From: DATIKM01 sp035477595
GTDB taxonomy: Bacteria > Armatimonadota > Chthonomonadetes > Chthonomonadales > CAJBBX01
Length of the DNA: 64,000 bases
NCBI GenBank assembly: GCA_035477595.1
Contig: DATIKM010000033.1
Location: forward strand, 1 to 64,000
Direction: 5' to 3'
Shown here piece by piece: positions 34,700-43,271 of the stretch. Positions within the stretch are counted from its first letter, which is position 1, and each line of letters starts with the position of its first letter. The position numbers were made by a program, and so were the translations under genes. The notes below the pieces were generated by a model. The model did no database searches, had not been told where the DNA came from, and saw nothing but the letters and a program-made list of their open reading frames with translations.

Positions 34700-35977
34700 A
34701 TGGTCGCGAACCGGTTGGCGATCGATGGTGGCACTCCCGCTATACCTGAGCCTATCCCCTCGGCTCCTGGCGGGCTCGGCGTCCAATGCATCGACGACGC
34801 GGAAATCGAGGCCGTCACAGAACTCCTTCGCGCGGGGCAGCTCTTCCGGCACAGCCCGGGCAGCCGCGTCCGCGCCTTCGAACGCGAGGCGGCGGCATGG
34901 CTCGGGGTCGACCACGCGCTCATGGTGAACACGGGCACCAGCGCCCTCGTGTGCGGCTTGGCTGGCATGGGCATCGGACCCGGGGACGAGGTGATCGTGC
35001 CTGCGTACACCTATATCGCGACCGCTGCAGCCGTAGTGGCGGTCGGGGCTGTGCCCGTACTCGCTGAGATCGACGAGTCTCTCGGGCTCGACCCAGCCGA
35101 CCTCGAGGCCAAGGTCACTCCCAGCACGAAGGCCGTCATTCCCGTGTACATGCAGGGCGTGCCTGCCAGGATCGCGGCGATCCTCGAGGTGGCGCGGCGT
35201 CATCGGCTCAAGGTGCTGGAGGACTGCTGCCAGTGCATCGGCGGAGAGTACCGGGGTCGGCGGGTTGGCGCCTTGGGCGACGCCGGGGCCTGGAGCCTGA
35301 ACTACTTCAAGATCCTCACATGCGGCGAGGGCGGGCTCGTCTTCACTAACGACTACCCGGTCTACGAGCGCGCCTGCTTCGCGTCCGACCCCGCGCTGCC
35401 AATGTGGATGAAGGGCACAACCGAACAGGAGGGGTGGGAGACCGAGCCGTTCTCCGCAAACTGCTTCCGCCCGAGCGAGCTGCTGGGCGGGCTGGCGCTC
35501 GTGCAGCTTGGCAAGCTGGATGCCATGCTCGCGCACACGCGTACGCTCAAGCGCGCGTTCCTGGCCGCGTTGGAGGAACCGAGGGGCTACAGACCTCAGC
35601 ACGTCGACGATCCCGACGGCGACTGCGGCATCAGCGCGGCGATCCTGGTGCACGATGCGCAGGCAGCCCGTCGCTACGGAGAGGCACTCTCAGCGGAGGG
35701 CCTGCCTTGCGGAACCGCCCACAATGAGGGCTTCCCGGACCGCCACATCTACGTGTACTGGGACTCGATTCTGGGGAGGCACTCGCACCATCCCGCCGCC
35801 TCCGTGTGGGACCACCCGGCGTATAGCGGCAGTGTCGCCTACAGCGGGGATGCCTGCCCGCAGACCATAGATATCCTGAACCGCAGTCTCCGCTTCGGGT
35901 TCAACATGCGCATGACGCGCGAGCACGCCTGCCAGATGGCCGCCGCCATCAACAAGGTGGACGCGGCGCTGGCGTAG
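34700..35977 (+). CDS. DegT/DnrJ/EryC1-family PLP aminotransferase
   Basis: A 425-residue sugar-aminotransferase-type protein. It has MVNTGTSALVCGL (phosphate-binding turn), EVIVPAYTYIATAAAV, the cofactor-binding VLEDCCQCIGG where the Asp contacts the PLP nitrogen, and SLNYFKILTCGEGG with the Schiff-base Lys. Family members transaminate nucleotide-bound or free keto-sugars, or act as dehydratases. A Cys-rich ECC-like substitution of the usual EDAAQ (EDCCQC) is unusual. CAGGAGG precedes the ATG. The substrate is not evident; no sugar-pathway genes are adjacent. Confidence 0.9.
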   Translation: MVANRLAIDGGTPAIPEPIPSAPGGLGVQCIDDAEIEAVTELLRAGQLFRHSPGSRVRAFEREAAAWLGVDHALMVNTGTSALVCGLAGMGIGPGDEVIVPAYTYIATAAAVVAVGAVPVLAEIDESLGLDPADLEAKVTPSTKAVIPVYMQGVPARIAAILEVARRHRLKVLEDCCQCIGGEYRGRRVGALGDAGAWSLNYFKILTCGEGGLVFTNDYPVYERACFASDPALPMWMKGTTEQEGWETEPFSANCFRPSELLGGLALVQLGKLDAMLAHTRTLKRAFLAALEEPRGYRPQHVDDPDGDCGISAAILVHDAQAARRYGEALSAEGLPCGTAHNEGFPDRHIYVYWDSILGRHSHHPAASVWDHPAYSGSVAYSGDACPQTIDILNRSLRFGFNMRMTREHACQMAAAINKVDAALA

Positions 35978-36125
35978 TCGGCCGCCGCTGCTCGGCCATT
36001 CCCGTCATGCGAGGCCCCGCGCTGCCTCAGTGCGGCGCTGTCGCGCGCTGTGCCTGGGGTCGGGCCTGTTTGTGGGTCGCGCAGAGGGAGCAGCGCTCCA
36101 GCAGTGAACGGATAGCCGGGAACCG

Positions 36126-36155
36126 TTGACAAGCGCCTGTCCGATGGCCAATAAT
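36126..36155 (+). promoter_or_regulatory. thrS promoter
   Basis: TTGACA (36126-36131), 18-nt spacer, AATAAT (36150-36155). It precedes thrS by 235 nt, leaving a long leader with an internal terminator. The preceding 35978-36125 stretch has no gene. Confidence 0.75.
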
Positions 36156-36244
36156 GGTGCCTGCGGCCAGCGCACCATGGCCCACGGCAGGATGCGACGA
36201 TGGGAAGCGAGGCATCGCGAGTGTCGGTCAGCATTTGTGGCGGC

Positions 36245-36334
36245 GGCGTCCACCTGCGCCGGCGCTGACACGTATACGCCATCCGCCCGGCGCGCCTTGG
36301 ACGCCACCCCATGAGCGGGGTGGCGTTTCGTTTT
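36245..36334 (+). promoter_or_regulatory. Candidate transcription attenuator ahead of thrS
   Basis: An intrinsic terminator lies inside the thrS leader: ACGCCACCCC (36301-36310), loop ATGAGC, GGGGTGGCGT (36317-36326), then TTCGTTTT. An upstream GGCGTCCA (36245-36252) can pair with TGGACGCC (36298-36305), which overlaps the terminator's 5' arm and would act as an antiterminator. This is the architecture of a T-box or similar aminoacylation sensor, but I do not see the canonical T-box or Stem I sequences, so the class is unknown. Confidence 0.6.
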
Positions 36335-36390
36335 GGCTGGCATAGTCGGCGACCGCTCTCGGCGGCGGCTCGCTACACGGAGGGCCACTC

Positions 36391-38142
36391 ATGGAGGCTG
36401 AGCAACGCGACGATCTGCACGCACTGCGCCACTCCGCGGCGCACCTGATGGCCCATGCGGTGGGCGATCTCTTTCCGGGTGTTAAGTATGCCATCGGCCC
36501 GCCCATCGAGGACGGGTTCTACTACGACTTCGATCTTCCGAGGCCCATCTGCGAGGAGGACCTGCCGCTCATCGAGTCGCGGATGCGTGAGATCGCCCGC
36601 CAGGGGTTGCCGATCGAGCCGCTCGTGATGGACCGCGAGAGCGCGCTGGCAGCCTGCGAAGCCAGCGGTCAGAGCTACAAGGTGGAGCTCATCCGCGACC
36701 TGCCGGAAGATGAGGTGCTCGGTTTCTACCGTCAGGGGGACTGGTCGGACCTCTGTCGTGGCCCTCACGTGCCGACCACCGCCGACGTGCGCCACTTCCG
36801 GCTGCTCAGCACCGCCGGTGCGTACTGGCGCGGCAGTGAGAAGAACCCCATGCTGACGCGCATCTACGGCACGGCATGGCATCGCGAAGAGGACCTTAAC
36901 GCCTATCTGGAGCGCCTGGAGGAGGCACGCCGCCGCGATCACCGGAAGCTCGGGCGCGACTTGGGGCTCTTCGTCTTCGCCAGCGAGGATGTGGGCCAGG
37001 GCATCCCGCTCTTTCTCCCGAAGGGCGAGACAGTGCGTCACCTCATGGAGCGCTACGTTCGGGAGGTCCAGACGCGCTATGGCTACCAGCACGTGTGGAC
37101 CGCGCACATCGTGCGCGAGGAGCTCTACAGGAAGAGCGGCCACCTCGATAACTACGGCCACGTGATGTTCCCGCCGATGGTGGACCCGGACGATGGCGTC
37201 ACCTACAGGCTCAAGCCGATGAACTGCCCGTCGCACATGACCCTCTACAACTCGCAACTCCACTCGTACCGCGACCTCCCGGTGCGCTACGCGGAGTTCG
37301 CCACGCTCTACAGGTACGAGAGGACGGGCGAGCTGACGGGCCTTACGCGAGTTCGCTCCCTTACGCAGGACGATTGCCACATATTCTGCACGGAGGAGCA
37401 GGTTGAGGAGGAGTTCGGCCGGGCGCTCGCCCTCATCCAGGAAGTGCTGCAGCGGCATCGCTTCACGGAGTACCGCGTGCGGCTATCGCTGAGGGGTGAC
37501 GAGCCTGGCGGCAAGTACGTGGCGGACGATGAGAAGTGGAGCCGCGCGACGGAGGCGCTCCGCCGCGCACTGGCTGCCAGTGGCGTGGAGTGCTTCGAGG
37601 CGAAGGGCGAGGCTGCGTTCTACGGTCCGAAGGCGGACTTCCAGACCAAGGATGTCCTCGGACGGGAGTGGACAGCCTCCACGATCCAGGTCGACTTCAT
37701 CCAGCCAGCACGGCTGGGCTGCGAGTATGTGGACGAGGCCGGAGCCCGCCGGACGCCGGTCGTGCTACACCGCGCGGTCACGGGCGCCACGGAGCGCTTC
37801 CTTGGCCTGCTGATCGAGCAATACGCGGGCGCGTTCCCGCTGTGGCTCGCACCGGTTCAGGTTGCGCTGCTGCCCATTACGGACGGCCAGGCAGGATACG
37901 CGAGGTCCGTCGCCGATGCGCTGACGGCGGAGGGCTTCCGGGTGGAGACGGACGGTCGCTCGGAGCGGGTTGGGAAGAAGATCGCGGAGGCCGAGGTGCA
38001 GAAGGTCCCCTACATGCTCATCATGGGCAGGCGCGACCAGGAGGCGGGGGTCGTCTCGGTGCGCAAGCGCGGAGAGGGCGACCTCGGAGCGATGCCGCTG
38101 GCACAGTTGCTGGAGCGGCTGCGAGTTGAGCTCGCGGAGTAG
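36391..38142 (+). CDS. thrS: Threonyl-tRNA synthetase lacking the TGS domain
   Basis: ThrRS charges tRNA-Thr. The 583-residue protein starts directly with the editing domain (LRHSAAHLMAHAV has the HxxxH hydrolytic site, followed later by SDLCRGPHVP). The class II core shows motif 1, the zinc Cys in LKPMNCPSHM, motif 2 in YRYERTGELTGLTRVRSLTQDDCHIFC, and motif 3 in TGATERFLGLLIEQ. A C-terminal anticodon-binding domain follows. The N-terminal TGS domain of about 60 residues is missing, which some bacteria show. It follows an attenuator-like leader. Confidence 0.95.
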   Translation: MEAEQRDDLHALRHSAAHLMAHAVGDLFPGVKYAIGPPIEDGFYYDFDLPRPICEEDLPLIESRMREIARQGLPIEPLVMDRESALAACEASGQSYKVELIRDLPEDEVLGFYRQGDWSDLCRGPHVPTTADVRHFRLLSTAGAYWRGSEKNPMLTRIYGTAWHREEDLNAYLERLEEARRRDHRKLGRDLGLFVFASEDVGQGIPLFLPKGETVRHLMERYVREVQTRYGYQHVWTAHIVREELYRKSGHLDNYGHVMFPPMVDPDDGVTYRLKPMNCPSHMTLYNSQLHSYRDLPVRYAEFATLYRYERTGELTGLTRVRSLTQDDCHIFCTEEQVEEEFGRALALIQEVLQRHRFTEYRVRLSLRGDEPGGKYVADDEKWSRATEALRRALAASGVECFEAKGEAAFYGPKADFQTKDVLGREWTASTIQVDFIQPARLGCEYVDEAGARRTPVVLHRAVTGATERFLGLLIEQYAGAFPLWLAPVQVALLPITDGQAGYARSVADALTAEGFRVETDGRSERVGKKIAEAEVQKVPYMLIMGRRDQEAGVVSVRKRGEGDLGAMPLAQLLERLRVELAE

Positions 38143-38176
38143 GGGATGCGCATCGCGTGGCCGGGCGCGGTCTTCG

Positions 38177-38431
38177 ATGCGCTCTGCCACGCCGAAGGTG
38201 TACAGGAGGCCGGCCGGCAGGCTGGAGCACGTGGACAGGTGGCGCGTGAGTCTGGCATCCAGGCTCTCGCGGGTGCAGTCCGACCAGATCGACCGCGTGC
38301 TGGCGGTGTGCGCGGATCTGCACACGACGGCGCGTTGGAACCTCTACGGGTGGCTATCGCAGGGGGGAGGGAGCGAGCATGGTGGAGCCAGTGATCGCTG
38401 CGACGTGGCGCTTCGGCCGGCTGGCGGTTGA
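38177..38431 (+). CDS. Small hypothetical protein overlapping the asparaginase start
   Basis: An 84-residue frame whose first 60 codons have the strong third-position G/C of its neighbours and read plausibly: RLEHVDRWRVSLASRLSRVQSDQIDRVLAVCADLHTTARWNLYGWL. The codon bias drops after 38360, where it runs 53 nt into the next gene. No clear ribosome-binding site precedes the ATG at 38177. It lies in the gap between thrS and the asparaginase gene. It may be a real small protein or a remnant. Confidence 0.4.
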   Translation: MRSATPKVYRRPAGRLEHVDRWRVSLASRLSRVQSDQIDRVLAVCADLHTTARWNLYGWLSQGGGSEHGGASDRCDVALRPAGG

Positions 38432-39287
38432 GGCAGGCCTACCGATCCTGGAGCGAGGCGGCACATCCCTCGATGCTGTGGAGGTGGGCGCGAACGCGGT
38501 CGAGGAGGACCCATCGGTATTGTCGGTGGGGTATGGCGGCCTGCCGAACGCCGAAGGCGTTGTGGAGCTGGACGCCGCCATCATGGACGGAACCTCGCAT
38601 GGAGCGGGGGCTGTGGGTAGTATGCGCGGCATCCGGAGACCCATCTCCGTCGCGCGCAGGGTCATGGAGCTGCTCCCTCACGTGATGCTGGCGGGCGAGG
38701 GGGCGACGCGGTTCGCTCTGGCGAACGGATTCCCCGAGTGCGACCTGCTGACGGACGAGTCTCGCAGGCGATGGTCGGCGTGGCGGGAGACGCAGTTGGC
38801 TGCTCGGGTGGCGCATTTCGATAGGGCTGGCGCGGACTCCCACGATACGGTCGGCGTGCTGGCCCTAGACGCGCGCGGGGATCTTGCGGCAGGTTGCACG
38901 ACGTCCGGCCTGGCGTGGAAGCGCCCCGGGCGCATCGGAGACAGCCCGATCGTCGGCTCAGGGCTCTACGCAGACAACGCCGTTGGCGCCGCGTGCGCCA
39001 CGGGGAACGGCGACGAGATCATGAAGGCCTGCCTCTCTCACCGCGCCGTGATGCGCATGGAGGGCGGGATGCATCCGCAGGCTGCCTGTGAGGATGCCAT
39101 CGCCTACCTGCTCAGGAAGCGACCGGGGAAGGTAGGCAGTGGCGCCGCCTGTCTGGCGATCCGCCGCGACGGCGAAGTCGGTTCGGCTGCGACCGGCGTG
39201 GGCCACAGCCCGGACCGCCGCTGGGTCTTCGTTACGGGCAGGTCTGGCGCCATCACAGAGCTGGAAGGCGTCTACGTCACGGGCTGA
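38379..39287 (+). CDS. Ntn-hydrolase: isoaspartyl peptidase / N4-(beta-N-acetylglucosaminyl)-L-asparaginase family
   Basis: A 302-residue member of the autoproteolytic Ntn-hydrolases. The precursor would be cut within SHDTVGVLALDARG so that the Thr of DTVG becomes the nucleophile of the beta chain. Other family landmarks are GYGGLPNAEGVVELDAAIMDG in the alpha chain and the PGRIGDSPIVGSGLYAD and CATGNGDEIM substrate-loop motifs. Members cleave glycosylasparagine or isoaspartyl peptides; the VGYGGLPN pattern is nearer the glycosylasparaginase type. GGGAGG precedes the ATG. It lies alone downstream of thrS. Confidence 0.9.
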   Translation: MVEPVIAATWRFGRLAVEAGLPILERGGTSLDAVEVGANAVEEDPSVLSVGYGGLPNAEGVVELDAAIMDGTSHGAGAVGSMRGIRRPISVARRVMELLPHVMLAGEGATRFALANGFPECDLLTDESRRRWSAWRETQLAARVAHFDRAGADSHDTVGVLALDARGDLAAGCTTSGLAWKRPGRIGDSPIVGSGLYADNAVGAACATGNGDEIMKACLSHRAVMRMEGGMHPQAACEDAIAYLLRKRPGKVGSGAACLAIRRDGEVGSAATGVGHSPDRRWVFVTGRSGAITELEGVYVTG

Positions 39288-39573
39288 GCCACCCCTAGTG
39301 CCTGCTCGCGGCGCCGCTCCGGCGCAAGCAGCACCCCACTCCCACGCAACGGCCCCTGAGGATTGCGGCTTCGCTCGCCGATAGATGAGTGACGCCCCTG
39401 CGCGTCGCGCGCCCAGGCCTGCTTCGGGCAGCGTGCCGCGGCTCCACGGACCGGCCCGCAACGACGGGTCGAAGGCTCGCCGCGCAGCGCAGGGCTGTCT
39501 GCCTCGGATCGGTCCGCAGCACGGAAGCCGCCCCGCTCCGCAACGCCACTCGATCGTCTGGAGAGCGACGGTC

Positions 39574-41679
39574 ATGGCCGTCCACAGCCCTTCTGCTTCC
39601 AAGGGCCGCAGCTTGGCACGCTTCAGCGACGTAGCGATGGCGATCGGCCTTGTCGCCATCGTCGCGATGCTGATCGTGCCGATCCCACACTGGCTGCTGG
39701 ACGGCCTCATCGCCTTCAACCTGGCGATGTCTGTGGTGATCGTCCTCATCACGATATACACGACTGAGCCGCTGCAGTTCAGCGTGTTTCCGTCGTTGCT
39801 GCTCATGGCCACCCTGTTCCGCCTCTCGCTGAACATCGCCGCCACGCGCCTCATCCTGTCCACCGCTGAAGCGGGACAGATCATCCAGGCCTTCGGCACG
39901 GTCGTGCTCGGCGGGAACTTCGTCGTCGGATTCATCGCGTTCCTCATCCTCGTGGTTGTCCAGTTCGTGGTGATCACGAACGGCGCCAGCCGCGTGGCGG
40001 AGGTTGCCGCCAGGTTCACGCTAGACGCGATGCCCGGAAAACAGATGTCGATCGACGCCGACCTCAACGCGGGCCACCTTACCGAAGAAGAGGCGCGCGA
40101 GCGCAGGCGGCAGATCGAGCATGAGGCGGACTTCTACGGTGCGATGGACGGTGCGAGCAAGTTCGTCCGAGGGGACGCCACGGCCGCCATCCTCATCATG
40201 ATCATCAACCTTGTGGGCGGCTTCGCGATCGGCATGATCAACGGCCAGGGCGACGCCCTCACAGTGCTCCGGACCTACTCGATCCTCACCGTGGGAGAAG
40301 GCATGGTCAGCCAGATCCCCGCGCTGATGATCTCCACGGCCACGGGCTTCCTCGTCACGCGTGCGGGCTCCACGACGAACATCGGCACGGACTTCGCCGG
40401 CCAGCTTCTGTCGCACTCCCGCCCGGTGCTGCTGTCGGGCGCATTGCTGCTCGCCCTGTTCTTCGTTCCCGGCTTCCCGAAGCTCCCGCTGATGGTGGTC
40501 GGCGCGCTGGTTGTCGGCGTCGCGCTGGTACTGATGAAGAACGAACGGACTGAGGCAGTGGTGCGGTCCGTCGCGGAGCAGAAGGAGCAGAAGGCCGCCG
40601 CGAAGCCGGCGGAGGACCCGCTACGGCTGCTGTCGGTCGATGCCCTCCTGCTTGAGCTGGGGAGCAACCTGGTGCCGCTGGCACTGCCGGAGGAGGGGGG
40701 CGACCTGCCAGACCGCGTGGCGGCGGCGCGACGGCAGATCGCGCTCGACCTCGGCATCGTGCTGCCGATGGTGCGCATCAAGGACAACCTCGCGCTCCGC
40801 GCCAACCAGTACGTCATCAAGATGCGGGATCAGGTCATCGGCCGGCACGAGCTGATGCCGAACCACGTGCTCGCGATCGACCCGGGATCGGTTATCACGC
40901 CGATGGAAGGCGTGCGCACCGTGGATCCGGCCTTCGGAAGCCCGGCGATCTGGGTGCCCCGCTCTTCGCGCGAGCGCGCCGAGATGTGCGGATACGTGGT
41001 AGCCCACCCCGCTGCCGTTCTCATCACGCACCTCACCGAGACCATTCGATCTCACGCCCACGAGTTGCTGACGCGCCAGGAGGTTCAGTCCCTCATCGAG
41101 CATCTCCGGGAGCAGAACAAGGTGGTGGTCGAGGAGTTGATCCCGAGCCTGATGTCACTCGGTGAGGTGCAGAAGGTGTTGCAGAACCTGCTGCGGGAAC
41201 GCGTTTCGATTCGGGACCTGGGCACGGTCCTGGAGGCGCTGGCGGACTGGGCGCCGCGCACCAAGGACTCTGACCAGCTCACGGAGTACGCCCGTGCCGC
41301 GCTCTCCCGGCAGATCACCCGCCAGTACGTAGATGAGAGCGGCGCGCTCGATGTGCTGACCCTCGAACCTACGCTCGAGCGCTCCCTCCGCGACGCAGTG
41401 CAGATGACCCCGACCGGCGCGATGCTGGCTGTCGACCCCAACACTGCCACTGCGTTGCTGGCGGACCTGACGCGTGAGGTGGAACGCACTGTGAACGAAG
41501 GACGAAGCGCGGTCCTGCTCTGCTCTTCGCAGGTTCGGCTTGCCCTCAAACGCCTCACCGAGCGGAACCTGCCCGGTCTCTCGATCATGGCCTACAACGA
41601 GGTTTCAACGGGAACAGACGTTCGCGTCACCGGCACGGTTGGCGCGACCGGTGCGCGTACAGCGGAGCTTGCGGCATGA
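39574..41679 (+). CDS. flhA: Flagellar export apparatus protein FlhA
   Basis: FlhA is the major membrane component of the flagellar type III export gate. The 701-residue protein has about eight N-terminal transmembrane segments (to about 330), the conserved FHIPEP-type cytoplasmic loop with RVAEVAARFTLDAMPGKQMSIDADLNAG, and a soluble C-terminal domain with LRANQYVIKM and ALKRLTERNLPGLSIMAYNE. The start at 39574 is chosen to match the family; upstream 39288-39573 has no supported gene. It is coupled (ATGA) to flhF. Flagellar identity, rather than an injectisome SctV, is supported by flhF. Confidence 0.95.
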   Translation: MAVHSPSASKGRSLARFSDVAMAIGLVAIVAMLIVPIPHWLLDGLIAFNLAMSVVIVLITIYTTEPLQFSVFPSLLLMATLFRLSLNIAATRLILSTAEAGQIIQAFGTVVLGGNFVVGFIAFLILVVVQFVVITNGASRVAEVAARFTLDAMPGKQMSIDADLNAGHLTEEEARERRRQIEHEADFYGAMDGASKFVRGDATAAILIMIINLVGGFAIGMINGQGDALTVLRTYSILTVGEGMVSQIPALMISTATGFLVTRAGSTTNIGTDFAGQLLSHSRPVLLSGALLLALFFVPGFPKLPLMVVGALVVGVALVLMKNERTEAVVRSVAEQKEQKAAAKPAEDPLRLLSVDALLLELGSNLVPLALPEEGGDLPDRVAAARRQIALDLGIVLPMVRIKDNLALRANQYVIKMRDQVIGRHELMPNHVLAIDPGSVITPMEGVRTVDPAFGSPAIWVPRSSRERAEMCGYVVAHPAAVLITHLTETIRSHAHELLTRQEVQSLIEHLREQNKVVVEELIPSLMSLGEVQKVLQNLLRERVSIRDLGTVLEALADWAPRTKDSDQLTEYARAALSRQITRQYVDESGALDVLTLEPTLERSLRDAVQMTPTGAMLAVDPNTATALLADLTREVERTVNEGRSAVLLCSSQVRLALKRLTERNLPGLSIMAYNEVSTGTDVRVTGTVGATGARTAELAA

Positions 41680-43097
41680 ATGTGAGGGAGTACGAGGCGC
41701 CGACTCTGAGGGACGGTCTGCTGCAGGTACGCGAGGACCTGGGACCGGATGCCGTCATCCTCGAGACGCAGAAGCTGAGGCGCGGAGGCGTGATGGGCCT
41801 GGGAGCGCGCGACGCGGTGCGTATCGTCGCCGCGCTCGAGGTACCGATGGCGCCACGCTCCGAGCCGCCTGTGCGGCGGCCACTCACCGATGCGACAACC
41901 GCCATCGCGCCTTCGGGCTCGCCCGAGGCCCCGCCATCTGTGCGGGCGGCCTCGCCGATGCGAGCAGGCGCGCCGCGGCCAGAACACCCGTCCGGCGCTC
42001 CCACCCGTCCGCAGATCACGCCCTCCACGGAGGCATCGGTAGCACGTCCGCATCCCCGTCTGGACCGCGCGTACGAACGCGCAGCGCAGTCGGAGGGGCC
42101 GCGCGCGCCCACCTGCTCCGGTGCACCGTTAGCGCATGCAGTGGCGCGGGATCGCGTCGCCGCCGTGCGCAATGAGGAGGGAGGGCCAGCGGTCGCGCGC
42201 CTTGAGCGCGAGATTCGGGAGTTGCGCGACAGTGTGGCGACCGTGCGCGGCATGGTGCTCTCTCCGACGGGGCCTGGTGGGAGCGGGTCGTCGGGTAAGG
42301 CCACGGCGTTCGCCGCGAGGGGCGACGACTACGATCGGCTCGTTGGCGCCGACGTACAGCCCCAGCTCGCCCGGGAGCTGATCGACGGCATGCCTGACCT
42401 CGGCGCGTGGGAGGACCGAGCACGGCGGCACCTTGCGGAGCAGGTCCTGAGTGACGCGATGGCAGCGCGAGTGTCCGCTTCTGGGCCTATCGCCGTCGAG
42501 CGCGATGCCGCACACGTCGTCGCCCTCGTCGGACCTGTGGGCGTCGGGAAGACGACTACCATCGCCAAGCTGGCGGCGCACTACGCACTGGCCGAGGGGC
42601 GCCGGGTGGCTCTGCTCACGATGGACACCTACCGCATCGCAGCGGTCGACCAGCTGCGCACCTATAGCCAGATCATCGGCATCCCGCTCACCGTTGTCAG
42701 CAACCCCGCCGAGGCGCGCCAGGCGCTCGCACAGCTGGCCGGCAAGGACCTGGTGCTGATCGATACCGCCGGCCGCAGCCAGAAGCATGCCATGCAGATG
42801 GCGGAGCTCAAGGCGCTCGTCGATGCGACGGGCTGCGAGACGCATCTGGCTCTGAGCGCCTCGACGAAGTACGCAGACATGATGGATCAGGTGGCACGCT
42901 TCTCCCATGCCCGTGTGGACCGTCTCCTGTTCACGAAGCTCGACGAGACGACTACCTACGGCACGATCTTCTCGGTGGCCGCGGCTGCAGGGCTGCCCGT
43001 CAGCTACCTGACGACGGGCCAGAGAGTGCCGGAGGACATCGAGGATGCCACGCCTCCCAAGCTTGCCTCGCTCGTCCTGAACCAGCAGGTCCGCTGA
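41676..43097 (+). CDS. flhF: Flagellar biosynthesis SRP-like GTPase FlhF
   Basis: FlhF is an SRP-type GTPase that sets flagellar position and number. The 473-residue protein has a short N-terminal B domain (MNVREYEAPTLRDGLLQVREDLGPDAVIL), a 130-residue Pro/Ala-rich linker, then the NG domain: VALVGPVGVGKTTTIAKLA (P-loop, G1), MDTYRIAAVDQL (G2), LIDTAGRS (G3), FTKLDETTTYG (G4 with TKLD) and QRVPEDI near the end. Start ATG overlaps the flhA stop. flhG is expected next in many flagellar clusters but is absent; hisS follows instead. Confidence 0.94.
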   Translation: MNVREYEAPTLRDGLLQVREDLGPDAVILETQKLRRGGVMGLGARDAVRIVAALEVPMAPRSEPPVRRPLTDATTAIAPSGSPEAPPSVRAASPMRAGAPRPEHPSGAPTRPQITPSTEASVARPHPRLDRAYERAAQSEGPRAPTCSGAPLAHAVARDRVAAVRNEEGGPAVARLEREIRELRDSVATVRGMVLSPTGPGGSGSSGKATAFAARGDDYDRLVGADVQPQLARELIDGMPDLGAWEDRARRHLAEQVLSDAMAARVSASGPIAVERDAAHVVALVGPVGVGKTTTIAKLAAHYALAEGRRVALLTMDTYRIAAVDQLRTYSQIIGIPLTVVSNPAEARQALAQLAGKDLVLIDTAGRSQKHAMQMAELKALVDATGCETHLALSASTKYADMMDQVARFSHARVDRLLFTKLDETTTYGTIFSVAAAAGLPVSYLTTGQRVPEDIEDATPPKLASLVLNQQVR

Positions 43098-43201
43098 GCG
43101 CGACTGCTCTGCCCGCCGGGGCCCGATCGCGGCCAGGCTCTCGCGGTCGTGGTCCTGAATGCTTCGTCGCGGCGCGGAGGCAGGCGGCAGTCCGGGAAGC
43201 T

Positions 43202-43209
43202 GGTACAAT
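43202..43209 (+). promoter_or_regulatory. Candidate hisS promoter (extended -10)
   Basis: TGGTACAAT with TACAAT at 43204-43209, about 60 nt before hisS. No good -35 is seen. The same extended -10 sequence occurs ahead of the cold-shock gene. Confidence 0.45.
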
Positions 43210-43271
43210 ACACCACTCCGTCGATCCCCCGGACCCGAGAGGGTGCGGCCGACCACCTGGGACCGCCGACG

